Positions 5,728-14,320 of a stretch of DNA of 17,296 nt are shown piece after piece (the first letter of the stretch is position 1; each line of letters begins with the position of its first letter). The translations under genes and the position numbers were made by a program. The DNA comes from an uncultured Oscillibacter sp. (lineage in GTDB: Bacteria; Bacillota; Clostridia; Oscillospirales; Oscillospiraceae), in contig CAJUJW010000052.1 in the NCBI GenBank assembly GCA_910586735.1, positions 1 to 17,296 on the forward strand, given 5' to 3'. The notes under the pieces were generated by a model. The model was not told where the DNA came from and searched no databases. It saw nothing but the letters and a program-made list of their open reading frames with translations.

Positions 5728-8700
5728 TCAATAGCCGGTACGGGGCAGTTTGGGCACGGAGGGCTTCTTTCCGTAGACGGTGGTCACCCAGCGGCTGACC
5801 GCCTGGACCCATACGCCTTGGTAGGTGCCGCCCACGTCCGCCTTGTTTACAAAGGAACTGGCGGCAATGCTGGACACGGCCTTACAGTGCAGCATGGGCT
5901 TCTCCACCTGGGCGAAGCTACCGGGGACCTGCCCAAATACGAACATGATTTCTGTGACCCGCTCGTTGCTGGCGAGACCCAGGGCTGTGGCGGAGGCGGC
6001 GAGGGTGTAGTTTTTCTGGGTGGAGAGGTTGTCCGCCAGGGTCTGGGGCTCTCCTCCGTTCACCCGGTAGGTGATCTTATAGGTGCCGGGGAAGTTATAG
6101 GTGCCGGTGACGATCTTCTCCAGCCGCACCTCGGCGGGAAGCGTGTCCCGCCAATAGAAATTGTCAAGGCGCACGTTGGAGCTGTTGGCGATGCCGGAGA
6201 ATATGTAATTGACCGGCTGGCCCGCCATGACCTCGGCGGGGCCGGTCTTGGTGATGGACACGCCGGTGGTCATGCTCTTGTTTGTCACTTCGAAGCGGAC
6301 GATCTGGCCTTTGTGCTCCAGGTATGCCGTCAGGGGCGTTTCGTTTACGCCGTAATTGGCGGGCGCTTTGACCTCCCGGATGGTATAGCGGCCCAGAGGG
6401 AGCTGACGGGAAACGGCGAGGCCCCGGCCATCGCTGCGGATGGTGTCCACGAGGTTGCTGGCCTTGTCGTAGATTTCAAAGACCGCGCCCTCCAGCAGCG
6501 TTCCGGCGGGGAGGCCATTGGTGGAATTGTAGTCGGCGGATTTCTTTGTGATCTGAATCTGACCGGAAATGGGGGTGTTCTCCCACTCCACTAGGGTGGT
6601 CTCCCCGGGCTTTACATAGACGGTTTTCATCTGGGTGTCCGTGATGTAGCCCTCGTTCTCCAGTTCCCGCAGGTAGTAGCGGCCTGCCGTGGTGATGCCC
6701 TCGATGTACACATACCCGGAATTGTCGCTGGTGTACTGCCCGATGGGAGTGTTGGCGCTGTCGTACAGCAGGAAGCTGACGCCATAGATGCCTTTCTTGG
6801 TGACAGAATCAACCTTGTGAATTAAAATGCCCGAGAAAGCCTTGTTCGTCACCGTGAGTGTGGTGGTTTCGCCATCCTTGATGGTGAAATACTGCGGGGT
6901 TTCATCGACCTTGAAGCCCTTCGCGGCCTCGATTTCCACCGCATAGTAGTCCCCGGCGTCCAGGTCCACGTGGACCCGGCCTGTGGAATCCGTGGTAACG
7001 GTTTCCACCAGAGCGCCGTCCATTCTGCGGATTTCAAACTTGACGTTGGGAATGCGCTGGGTTTTGTCGGCCTCGTTGACCTTGATCAGCTCCAGGCCGC
7101 CTTCGGGGACATTTTCAAAGGTGATGGTCTGGGTGTCATTGGCGTTCACCTGGACGGTCTGGCGCTTGGTGTTCGGATCGATCACATAGCCGGGGAGCGT
7201 TTCGATTTCCTCCACGATTATCGTGCCCACAATACCGGGGATTTTGATCTGGCCCAGGGAATCCGTCGTGTAGAGGCCGTTGGAGGAAATCTTTCCGCCG
7301 TCCAGGTCCACGTTGGAGCCGTCGGCGTAGGTGATTTTGAATTTCACACCCGCCAGCGGCTTCTTGGTCGCGGCGTCGATCTTGTTGACGATCAGTCCTC
7401 CGGCTTTCTTGTTCCAAAAGGTCAGGCTCTGGGCCTCGCCCTCCTTGATGAGGATGCTCTGGGGCTGACCGTCGAGGATGTAGCCGTCCAGGGTCCTGGT
7501 TTCTTTGACGGTGATGGTCGCGCCAGGGGTCAGACCGGGGATGGAAATGCGCCCATCCTTGTCGGTGGTATAGTAACCGTTGTTGGGTCCCACGACAGCC
7601 CCGGAACTGTCTGTTACCAGAAATTCCACGCCAGCCAGCGGCTCGTTGTCGCTGCCGTCGATGAATTTTTGAATCGTCAGCGTGTTGGCGGGGATGTTGT
7701 AAAAGGTTGCCGTCTGTGTTTCCTGGGGATTGACCGTAATAGTCTGGCCCTCTCTGCCCGGTTCGATGGTATATCCGGGCAGGGGCCGGGTTTCCTTGAT
7801 TACAACTGTCCCCACGATGCCGGAGATATGGATTTCCCCGTGGTCATCAGTCGTATAGAGGCCCTTGCTGGAGAGGTGTCCATTGTCTGTGTCAACGTAG
7901 CCGCCCTCAGCATAGATAACCTCAAATTCTACGCCAGCCAGAGGCTTTCCGGTTTGCTTATCCAGCTTGCGGATAATCAGCGAACCGGCGGGTTCATTCC
8001 AGAAGGTGAGATTCTGAGCCTTGCCCGCCTCGATCTTGATGCTCTGGGGACGGCCATCCAGGACGTAACCGTCCACGGTTTTGATCTCCTGGGCGGTGAT
8101 GGTGGTGCCGGGTTCCAGGCCCTCCAGCACAATCTCGCCCGCATTGTTTGTGTAGTAGATGCCTCCGTCGGGATTCAAGGGCTTGCCGGAGCCGTCCACC
8201 ACTTTGAAGGCTACGCCAGCCAGGGGTTCGTTGGCGGTTCCCTCAATGTACTTGTGGATTGTCAGCGTCATCTTGGGGTCATTCTCGAAAGTGAGATCGT
8301 TGTTGCCTCCGCTGGAACTTCCTCCGGAACTGGTCCCGCCGGAAGAGCCGCTGGTCCAGCTGTTGCCGGAGCCGTTTTTCACGATGATGGTCTTGGGCGT
8401 GGTGTCCAAAACATAGCCGTCCGGGACTCTGCTTTCAGACACCACAACGGTGCTGCCGGGGATGAGGCCCGTTACTACGACGGTCCCGTCCTTTCCGGTA
8501 GTGTAGCGGCCCAGCACATTGCCATTGCCGTCCTTGACGGTAAACTCCGTGTTGGGCACAGGCTTTCCGGTGACAGAATCCAACTTGGTCAGCGTCAGGC
8601 TGCACATGGGTTCGTTGTAGAAGCGGAGGGTCTGGGTGTCCTGGGGATTGACCACGACGGTCTGGCTCTTGCTGTTGGGGTCCATGACATAGCCGTCGGG

Positions 8701-11700
8701 GGCTTTTTCCTCCGTGACCACCAGGGTTCCGGTCACTTGGGTGATCTTGATCTGCCCGTTGCTGTCGGTGGTGTAGATGCCGTTGGAAGAAAGTTTGCCG
8801 CCCTCGGTATCGACCATGCGCCCGTCGGCGTAGAGCACCTTGAACTGCGCGCCCGCCAAGGGGGCCTTTGTGACGGAATCCAGTTTTTCAATGATGAGAG
8901 TTCCGGCCCGTTTGTTCCAGAACGTGAGGCGCTGTACCTCGCCGCCCTTGATGAGAATGTCCTGCGGAGTCCCATCCAGCACAAAACCGTCCACAGTTTT
9001 GATCTCACGGGCCTTCACAGTAGTGCCGGGTTCAATGCCGCTCAGGACAATCTCACCGGCCACGTCAGTATAATAGACCCCATCATCAGGGCCGACCGCC
9101 GCTCCGGCGCCGTCTGTAACCTTGAAGGCGACGCCGGAAAGCGGCTCGTTCTCCGTGCCCTCAATGAATTTTTGGATAATGAGGGTGGTTCCAGGCTGGT
9201 CATCAAAAATCAGGCCGTTTGCTACGCCGGGGCGCACCACGATATTCTTCGGCGTGGAATCCAGAATGTAACCCTTCGGTGCTTTCTGCTCAGAGACCAC
9301 GACTGTGGCGTTGGGCTTCAGGCCGGAAACCGTCACGGTTCCGTCAGTCCCTGTGGTGTAGAGTCCATTATTGGGGCCAACCACATGCCCGTCGCTGTAC
9401 TGAACCTGGAACTGTCCTCCCGCGAGGGGCTTGTGCGTCACCGCGTCCCTTTTCAAAATCGTGAGGGTGCAGAGGGGATCGTCGTAAAAACGAAGAGTCT
9501 GCGTGTCCGCGGCGTTGATCACCACCGTCTGGGGCGTGGGGTCCTTCTCGTAAAAATCAGGGGCCTTGTCCTCCGCCACGACATAGGTGCCGGGCTGAAT
9601 TTTGGAGATTACGATCTGCCCATTCTGGTCTGTGGTATAAAGGCCATTGCTGGAGGTGAGTCCCTCATTATCGGGGAGCAGCTCTCCATTAGCATTGGTA
9701 ATTTTGAACCGTGCTCCGGCCAAGGGTTCCTTGGTGATCTTGTCATACTTTTCGACAATGAGCCCGCCCTTCGGAGTATTGGTCACGATGACCGTTTGGG
9801 TGTCTCCGTTGGGGCCAATTACCACGTTTTTGCTGGGTTCGTCCATGACATAGCCTGCCGGGGCCTTGACTTCCGTCAGCACATACGCGCCGGGAGCAAG
9901 ATTGGAAATCCGAATCTCACCGTTGGAATCTGTGGTAAAAATGCCGTTCTGCGTGAGCGTAGCGGTACCAATCACGCCGTCCAGACCCACCTCGCAGCCA
10001 GCGGCAGTTGTCACACGGAACTGAGCGCCGGGGAGGGGCTGGCCGCTGACGCTGTCCCGCTTCTGGATAATCAGTTTTCCCTTGGGCTGGTTTTTGAAGG
10101 TCAGGCTGACCGTCCGGCCCTCCTTAATTTGGACGGTCTGCGACTGCGTGTCAATGATGAATCCGTCCGGTGCCTTGGTCTCCGTTACGATCACGCTCTT
10201 GCCAGGCTTCAAACCCTCAATGCGGATTTCTCCGTGGGTGTCGGTCCGGTAAATCCCATTGGAATCACCAATCAAAGTTCCGTCCGCGTAGGTGACCTTG
10301 AACTCGGCGTCCTGGAGGGTGATGCTGGGGTTGACGGAGCAGACCTTCCTGATGAGGAGATTTCCGTCCGGCGAATTATCAAAGGTCACAGTAATGACAT
10401 TCTGCACGCCGTCGTCCGAAATGTAGACCGTTTCAGAGGAATTGATGATGGAATACCCATCAGCGGGGTCGATCTCCTCCACGATATAGGTGCCCGCAGT
10501 GAGGCCCGTCCAGATGCAGGTGCCGTTTTTCCCGGTGACCTTCTGCCCGATGACCGTGCCGCCCGTGCCGGAGGTGCCGCCCAGGAAGCGGAGCTGGAAG
10601 GTGCAGCCAGGCAGGGCCTCGCCGGTAACAGAGTCATACTTCTCAACGACGATCCCGTTTAAGGGTTCGTTCTGGAAAGTGACGGTTTTGCTCTCGTTTC
10701 CGTGGATAATGACCTTCTGTGTGGTGGGTTCCTTCATCTGGAAGCCGGGGGCAGGAGCCACTTCCGTGATGGTGTACTCACCAGGATAGAGACGCTTGCC
10801 CTGTTCGTGCAACTTGATCTCGCCCCTGGCGTCCGTGAAGATGTAGCCAAAATCAATGGCAGCTGGAGCCTCGGCGGCTTCGCCGTTGCTGGTGTAAGTC
10901 ACATGGAACTTGGCCCCCTCAATGGGAGCGCCTGCCACGCTGTCCTCCTTGAAGATGGTCAGCTCGGGGGCCTTGCGGTTCTTGAACGTCAGCTTCTTCA
11001 CATCTCCGGCGTTCAGGGAAACCGTTTGCACCCGGTCAGCGTCCTTATCCGGGAGGAAGTAGGGTGCGGGGACGGAAATCTCCGTGACCCGGTAGGTGCC
11101 GGGTTCCACCCGCTTCATCACCATACCGTCCGGGCCGGTCCTCCAATCGTCCTGGAAATCACCGTTGATGGCCTCCACCCGGAACACGGTGTCGGGGATC
11201 GGCTCCTGACTGTCCGCGTCGATCTTATAAAGGGTCAGCTCCGGCTTCTTCAGGTTTTCAAAAATGACTTCCTTCTCGTCGCCGCCGTTAAGGGAGATCG
11301 TCTTGGTCCGCTCCTCGCCAATCACATAGGGCTCGGGAACGGACTGCTCGGTGATGCGGTAGCTGCCGGGGGCGACCCGCAGCTCCACGGAGCCGTTGGC
11401 CTCGGTGGTCAGGTTCTGACGGTAGTCGCCGTCAATGGCCTCCAAAAGAAAAACGGTGCCGGGGATTTTTTCGCCGGTGCCCTTCTCCACTTTCGAGATT
11501 TTGAGCAAGGGCTGCTTGAGGTTGTCGAAGATGAGCTGCTGATCGTCGCCAGCCCCCAGCCAGATCGTCTGGGTGGGTTCGTCGCTGACCACATAGGGGT
11601 CCGGGACAGATTTTTCCGTGACCTCGTAGCTGTCCACGGGAATGCCGGTGAGGACTGCCTTGCCGTCCGGCCCGGTGGTCACGTCGTCGTGGAACCCGAA

Positions 11701-13368
11701 GTGGATGCCTTTGATCTCAAAATGGGTGTCCGGGATGACGTCGCCGGTCTGAGCGTCCCGCTTCAAGATCGTCAGGTTCGGCAACCTCTTATCCGCCGCG
11801 GAGACGGTAATAGTCTCGCCGCCGTTGATGTCTGCCTGATCTACATGGACGATTACAGGGTCCTCCAGCTTGGCCCAGGGGGCCGGGGCGGACGCCTCCA
11901 CAAAGGCGTACAGGCCCTCAGTCACATCCGTCACCGTGATACTGCCGTCTTCCTTGGTGGCCTCGGTGCCGATGATCTGGCCGTCCTTGACGATGTTGAA
12001 TACAGCGCCGGGGAGGGGATTGTTGGAATCGTCCAGCTTGATGAGCTGAATTTTTACCTTGCTGTCATTCTCAAAAACGAGGGAAACATCGGATTTTCCA
12101 TCCCAATGGAAGCTCTGCTTCACCTTGCTTTGGTCAGAGCTTTTCGTGTAGCCCTTCGGGGGAGTCATCTCCTCCGCCACATAGCTGCCGATGGGCATGG
12201 AATCCCAGGGCACATCCGTCAGCCAGCCGCCCTCGGCGGTTGTGTAGGTTCCGGTGAAAGAATTGTCCACGCCGGTGATCTTGATCACCGCTCCGGCGAG
12301 GCCCTTGGAGGGATTATCCGCGTCCACTTTACGGATGCTGCCCTCGCTGGTGATGGTGGTGCTGTCCCGGAAGGTGACGGTCACGGTATTGTTCCCATTG
12401 CTGGGCAGGGTGACATACTGCGGGGTGGCGCTGTCGATTTCATAGCCCTCCGGGGCAGAGGTCTCTGTCACGGCATATGTTCCGGCGCTGAGGCCGCTGA
12501 TCCGGTAGGTGCCGTTCTGGCCCGTGACCACGTCCTTGGAATAGGAGCCGTTAGTGGATTCAATGTGGAACCCGGCTCCCGGCAGGCCCTTGCTGGGATT
12601 GGTGGCGTCCACCTTCTTAACAATGAGGACGTATTCCTCCTGCTCGATGTGTTCCACCGTCAGGTCGCCCAGGATGATCTTCTGCACAAATCCGGCGGGG
12701 TGGGCGGAGCTGCCGGCGCCGGTGAAGGTGTACTCGTACACGGCACATTTTCCCCAGACGCCCTGGCTGCCCAGGTCCAGGATGAACTGCGTCCGGTCCC
12801 GGAAGGAGCTTTCCCCCTGCTTCTGGTCGATGCTGGTGTAGTGGGTGCCCTCCAGGGTGTTGTACACGGCCATGAGCTCCTCGGCGCAGGCCACGACGGG
12901 GTCGCTCATGGTCCCCTGCTGATACCGCCAGATGCATGCCTGGACCCAGGCGTTCATATACCAGCGGTAGCCGCCGCTCCACACATCCGCCACGCCCAGG
13001 GCCTCCGCCTCGTCGGTGAAGACGCCGGTGGAATGGGCGTAATAATAGGCCATCATGATTTCCACGGTGGGGTCGGAGATCGACCGCTTGTTCCCCCAGG
13101 TCTGGCCCTGGAGGGAGGAGCCCATGCCTCCGCCTTTCGTGCCGCAGAAGCCGGTGGTGTCCTTATTTCCGTTTTTAAAGGTCATTTCATGAAGAGTACA
13201 GCGCCCCAGGGCCGCGGACTCATAGGCCACGCCGGAGTGACCGAACTCCTTCAGCGTGATGGTATCCCCGGCGGCGAAGGCCGTGGTGGGGAACAGGCTC
13301 AGGACGCAGACCAGCGCCAGTAGCAGGGCCGTCAGGCGCGTTCGCAAAGAATGATGTTTTTCGTTCAT
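5728..13368 (-). CDS. Giant thioester-domain / multi-Cna-B surface adhesin ending in LPRTGY
   Basis: This is a 2546-aa secreted surface protein. I chose ATG 13368 because GGAAAGGAA lies six bases upstream and a signal peptide follows directly (TALLLALVCVLSLFPTTAFA, cleavage near 32). The frame opens 15 codons earlier, but those overlap the terminator region. Residues 50-215 resemble a thioester domain: Cys75 in TTGFCGTKGGG and Gln143 in AWVQACIWRY, the Cys-Gln pair that in characterised Gram-positive adhesins forms a reactive bond to host surfaces. From about 247 to 2364 there are 22 Cna-B/SpaA-like modules of about 96 aa. Each has a strand-1 Lys, usually a Glu in the T-E-x-x-A-P-x-G-Y motif and Asn or Asp at the end, the residues of intramolecular isopeptide bonds. 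Residues 2365-2546 form a DUF11-like terminal domain. LPRTG is at 2541-2545, followed only by Tyr. The upstream sortase is the probable partner. Confidence 0.9.
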   Translation of the reverse strand: MNEKHHSLRTRLTALLLALVCVLSLFPTTAFAAGDTITLKEFGHSGVAYESAALGRCTLHEMTFKNGNKDTTGFCGTKGGGMGSSLQGQTWGNKRSISDPTVEIMMAYYYAHSTGVFTDEAEALGVADVWSGGYRWYMNAWVQACIWRYQQGTMSDPVVACAEELMAVYNTLEGTHYTSIDQKQGESSFRDRTQFILDLGSQGVWGKCAVYEYTFTGAGSSAHPAGFVQKIILGDLTVEHIEQEEYVLIVKKVDATNPSKGLPGAGFHIESTNGSYSKDVVTGQNGTYRISGLSAGTYAVTETSAPEGYEIDSATPQYVTLPSNGNNTVTVTFRDSTTITSEGSIRKVDADNPSKGLAGAVIKITGVDNSFTGTYTTAEGGWLTDVPWDSMPIGSYVAEEMTPPKGYTKSSDQSKVKQSFHWDGKSDVSLVFENDSKVKIQLIKLDDSNNPLPGAVFNIVKDGQIIGTEATKEDGSITVTDVTEGLYAFVEASAPAPWAKLEDPVIVHVDQADINGGETITVSAADKRLPNLTILKRDAQTGDVIPDTHFEIKGIHFGFHDDVTTGPDGKAVLTGIPVDSYEVTEKSVPDPYVVSDEPTQTIWLGAGDDQQLIFDNLKQPLLKISKVEKGTGEKIPGTVFLLEAIDGDYRQNLTTEANGSVELRVAPGSYRITEQSVPEPYVIGEERTKTISLNGGDEKEVIFENLKKPELTLYKIDADSQEPIPDTVFRVEAINGDFQDDWRTGPDGMVMKRVEPGTYRVTEISVPAPYFLPDKDADRVQTVSLNAGDVKKLTFKNRKAPELTIFKEDSVAGAPIEGAKFHVTYTSNGEAAEAPAAIDFGYIFTDARGEIKLHEQGKRLYPGEYTITEVAPAPGFQMKEPTTQKVIIHGNESKTVTFQNEPLNGIVVEKYDSVTGEALPGCTFQLRFLGGTSGTGGTVIGQKVTGKNGTCIWTGLTAGTYIVEEIDPADGYSIINSSETVYISDDGVQNVITVTFDNSPDGNLLIRKVCSVNPSITLQDAEFKVTYADGTLIGDSNGIYRTDTHGEIRIEGLKPGKSVIVTETKAPDGFIIDTQSQTVQIKEGRTVSLTFKNQPKGKLIIQKRDSVSGQPLPGAQFRVTTAAGCEVGLDGVIGTATLTQNGIFTTDSNGEIRISNLAPGAYVLTEVKAPAGYVMDEPSKNVVIGPNGDTQTVIVTNTPKGGLIVEKYDKITKEPLAGARFKITNANGELLPDNEGLTSSNGLYTTDQNGQIVISKIQPGTYVVAEDKAPDFYEKDPTPQTVVINAADTQTLRFYDDPLCTLTILKRDAVTHKPLAGGQFQVQYSDGHVVGPNNGLYTTGTDGTVTVSGLKPNATVVVSEQKAPKGYILDSTPKNIVVRPGVANGLIFDDQPGTTLIIQKFIEGTENEPLSGVAFKVTDGAGAAVGPDDGVYYTDVAGEIVLSGIEPGTTVKAREIKTVDGFVLDGTPQDILIKGGEVQRLTFWNKRAGTLIIEKLDSVTKAPLAGAQFKVLYADGRMVDTEGGKLSSNGIYTTDSNGQIKITQVTGTLVVTEEKAPDGYVMDPNSKSQTVVVNPQDTQTLRFYNEPMCSLTLTKLDSVTGKPVPNTEFTVKDGNGNVLGRYTTGKDGTVVVTGLIPGSTVVVSESRVPDGYVLDTTPKTIIVKNGSGNSWTSGSSGGTSSGGSSSGGNNDLTFENDPKMTLTIHKYIEGTANEPLAGVAFKVVDGSGKPLNPDGGIYYTNNAGEIVLEGLEPGTTITAQEIKTVDGYVLDGRPQSIKIEAGKAQNLTFWNEPAGSLIIRKLDKQTGKPLAGVEFEVIYAEGGYVDTDNGHLSSKGLYTTDDHGEIHISGIVGTVVIKETRPLPGYTIEPGREGQTITVNPQETQTATFYNIPANTLTIQKFIDGSDNEPLAGVEFLVTDSSGAVVGPNNGYYTTDKDGRISIPGLTPGATITVKETRTLDGYILDGQPQSILIKEGEAQSLTFWNKKAGGLIVNKIDAATKKPLAGVKFKITYADGSNVDLDGGKISSNGLYTTDSLGQIKIPGIVGTIIVEEIETLPGYVIDPNTKRQTVQVNANDTQTITFENVPEGGLELIKVNEADKTQRIPNVKFEIRRMDGALVETVTTDSTGRVHVDLDAGDYYAVEIEAAKGFKVDETPQYFTIKDGETTTLTVTNKAFSGILIHKVDSVTKKGIYGVSFLLYDSANTPIGQYTSDNSGYVYIEGITTAGRYYLRELENEGYITDTQMKTVYVKPGETTLVEWENTPISGQIQITKKSADYNSTNGLPAGTLLEGAVFEIYDKASNLVDTIRSDGRGLAVSRQLPLGRYTIREVKAPANYGVNETPLTAYLEHKGQIVRFEVTNKSMTTGVSITKTGPAEVMAGQPVNYIFSGIANSSNVRLDNFYWRDTLPAEVRLEKIVTGTYNFPGTYKITYRVNGGEPQTLADNLSTQKNYTLAASATALGLASNERVTEIMFVFGQVPGSFAQVEKPMLHCKAVSSIAASSFVNKADVGGTYQGVWVQAVSRWVTTVYGKKPSVPKLPRTGY
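6277..12630 (-). repeat. Array of 22 Cna-B/SpaA-like protein modules
   Basis: The modules are about 85-110 codons each and are recognisable by starts such as GLIVEKYDKITKEPLAGARF and ends such as TFYNIP or TFWNK. Modules 1-12 are diverse. Modules 13-19 contain an alternating pair of two module types that recurs three times. This is a coding repeat, not a CRISPR or satellite array. Confidence 0.85.
8299..8386 (-). repeat. Gly/Ser/Thr-rich low-complexity linker inside module 15
   Basis: About 28 codons read NGSGNSWTSGSSGGTSSGGS and onward, just before the final strand NDLTFENDP of module 15. No other module has such an insert. It would make a flexible hinge roughly two thirds of the way along the adhesin. 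Confidence 0.7.
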
Positions 13369-13374
13369 AAAGGG

Positions 13375-13383
13375 TTCCTTTCC
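13375..13383 (-). promoter_or_regulatory. Ribosome-binding site fixing the adhesin start
   Basis: Minus-strand GGAAAGGAA lies six bases before the ATG at 13368. It supports that start over the earlier in-frame ATG at 13413, which has no comparable site and would place a non-signal sequence before the signal peptide. Confidence 0.6.
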
Positions 13384-13400
13384 ATTTTGAATTTGGCAAC

Positions 13401-13433
13401 AAAAAAGGCCCACTGGCGTCTTGCCAATGGGCC
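13401..13433 (-). terminator. Intrinsic terminator after the CAP-domain gene
   Basis: On the minus strand GGCCCATTGGC, a five-base loop and GCCAGTGGGCC form an 11-bp stem with one central mismatch, followed directly by TTTTTTG. It lies 31 bases after the CAP gene stop and only 32 bases before the adhesin start codon. It would either end the upstream transcript or act as an attenuator for the adhesin. Confidence 0.8.
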
Positions 13434-13464
13434 TCCGTGTGGTATGAAGCTATTCCAGAGTGGT

Positions 13465-14226
13465 TTATTCGTAGGGATTATGGCTGGTGGGGTCGCCCAC
13501 GACCATGTAGCAGTAGGCCCGGCCATTTTGGAAGGTAACGCCGGTTCCAACGTGGGATGCCTCCTCCAGCAGCATAGTGGCATAGTGCCCAGGCGACGCG
13601 ATCCAGTAGTCAATGGCCTGCCGGGCGATGTCCGGGCAGTCATAGGCGCCGAACATGGTGAGGTTGTAGAGCCCGCCGTGGGGCCAGCCGTAGCGGATGA
13701 GTGCCATGTGGTCATAGGGCCGGTGCTCCGTGACGCCTTGACCGGAGACATCCTGAGCGGCATTCATGAGGGATTCATCCATGGGAAGCTCCGCGAGGCC
13801 GTTCTCCCGGCGCACCTCGTTGATGAGCCGGACCATCTCCAGACGGATGTCCATGTTGACAGACAGGTCCAGGGCTTCGCTGGGGGCCGGGGACGGCTCC
13901 GCCGCTTCTACGGTCAGCGTCAGACCGCCGGTGCTTCCGGCCTTATCGGTGACGGTGATCTCAGCCGTTCCCTCCGCCCTGGCCACCGCTACCCAATAGG
14001 TCAGGACCCGCTCCAGGGTGATAGCCTCCGGGTTGCTGGATTCGGCGATGTACTCCGGTCCGACAGGTCCGATGATGAGGCAGCTCCTTTCGCCTGCCTC
14101 CAGGGTATTGCCCTTGTAGCTGCCCACCCGGATCTCCGGGTCTGCCGCCAGAGCCGGGCCTGCCAGCAGCGCCGCGGACAGTATGCCAGCCGCCAACATC
14201 CCGAACACTTTACTGTTCCTTTTCAT
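13465..14226 (-). CDS. Secreted CAP (SCP/PR1-like) domain protein with Ig-like N-terminal domain
   Basis: This 253-aa protein has its ATG at 14226 preceded by GGAGG at good spacing. It has a signal peptide (MKRNSKVFGMLAAGILSAAL, cleavage near ALA27). Residues 30-107 look like a bacterial Ig-like fold (SSNPEAITLERV ... AEGTAEITVTDKAG). After a Pro/Ser linker, residues 125-246 form a CAP domain: MVRLINEVRRENGLAELPMD, His168 in TEHRP, and WIASPGHYATML with His214. The usual GEN motif between them is replaced by LYNLTMF, so the classical acidic residue there is missing and metal binding may be altered. CAP proteins are extracellular and of varied function. Here it sits between sortase and adhesin genes, so it belongs to the same surface cassette. 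It has no LPxTG motif and no membrane anchor, so it is probably released. Confidence 0.85.
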   Translation of the reverse strand: MKRNSKVFGMLAAGILSAALLAGPALAADPEIRVGSYKGNTLEAGERSCLIIGPVGPEYIAESSNPEAITLERVLTYWVAVARAEGTAEITVTDKAGSTGGLTLTVEAAEPSPAPSEALDLSVNMDIRLEMVRLINEVRRENGLAELPMDESLMNAAQDVSGQGVTEHRPYDHMALIRYGWPHGGLYNLTMFGAYDCPDIARQAIDYWIASPGHYATMLLEEASHVGTGVTFQNGRAYCYMVVGDPTSHNPYE

Positions 14227-14320
14227 AGCTTTTCCTCCATTTCCGTGATTTTGTCAGGGCTTTCGCAACCGCAACACTACCACAGATTTGGGGGATTGTC
14301 GAATGGAATCGCTGAACAGC

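Noticed and set aside
6970..10662. Very long open frame on the plus strand opposite the adhesin (and similar ones at 10702-13323 and 1944-3098)
   Set aside because: It mirrors a real repetitive coding gene. The predicted protein has no recognisable domains, and all supported genes are on the minus strand.
7105..12630. CRISPR or satellite array
   Set aside because: The periodicity is that of protein modules of about 96 codons with diverged nucleotide sequence. There are no short identical repeats with unique spacers.
13369..13413. Adhesin start at the upstream ATG 13413
   Set aside because: It adds 15 residues before a complete signal peptide, overlaps the terminator, and lacks the ribosome-binding site that the 13368 ATG has.
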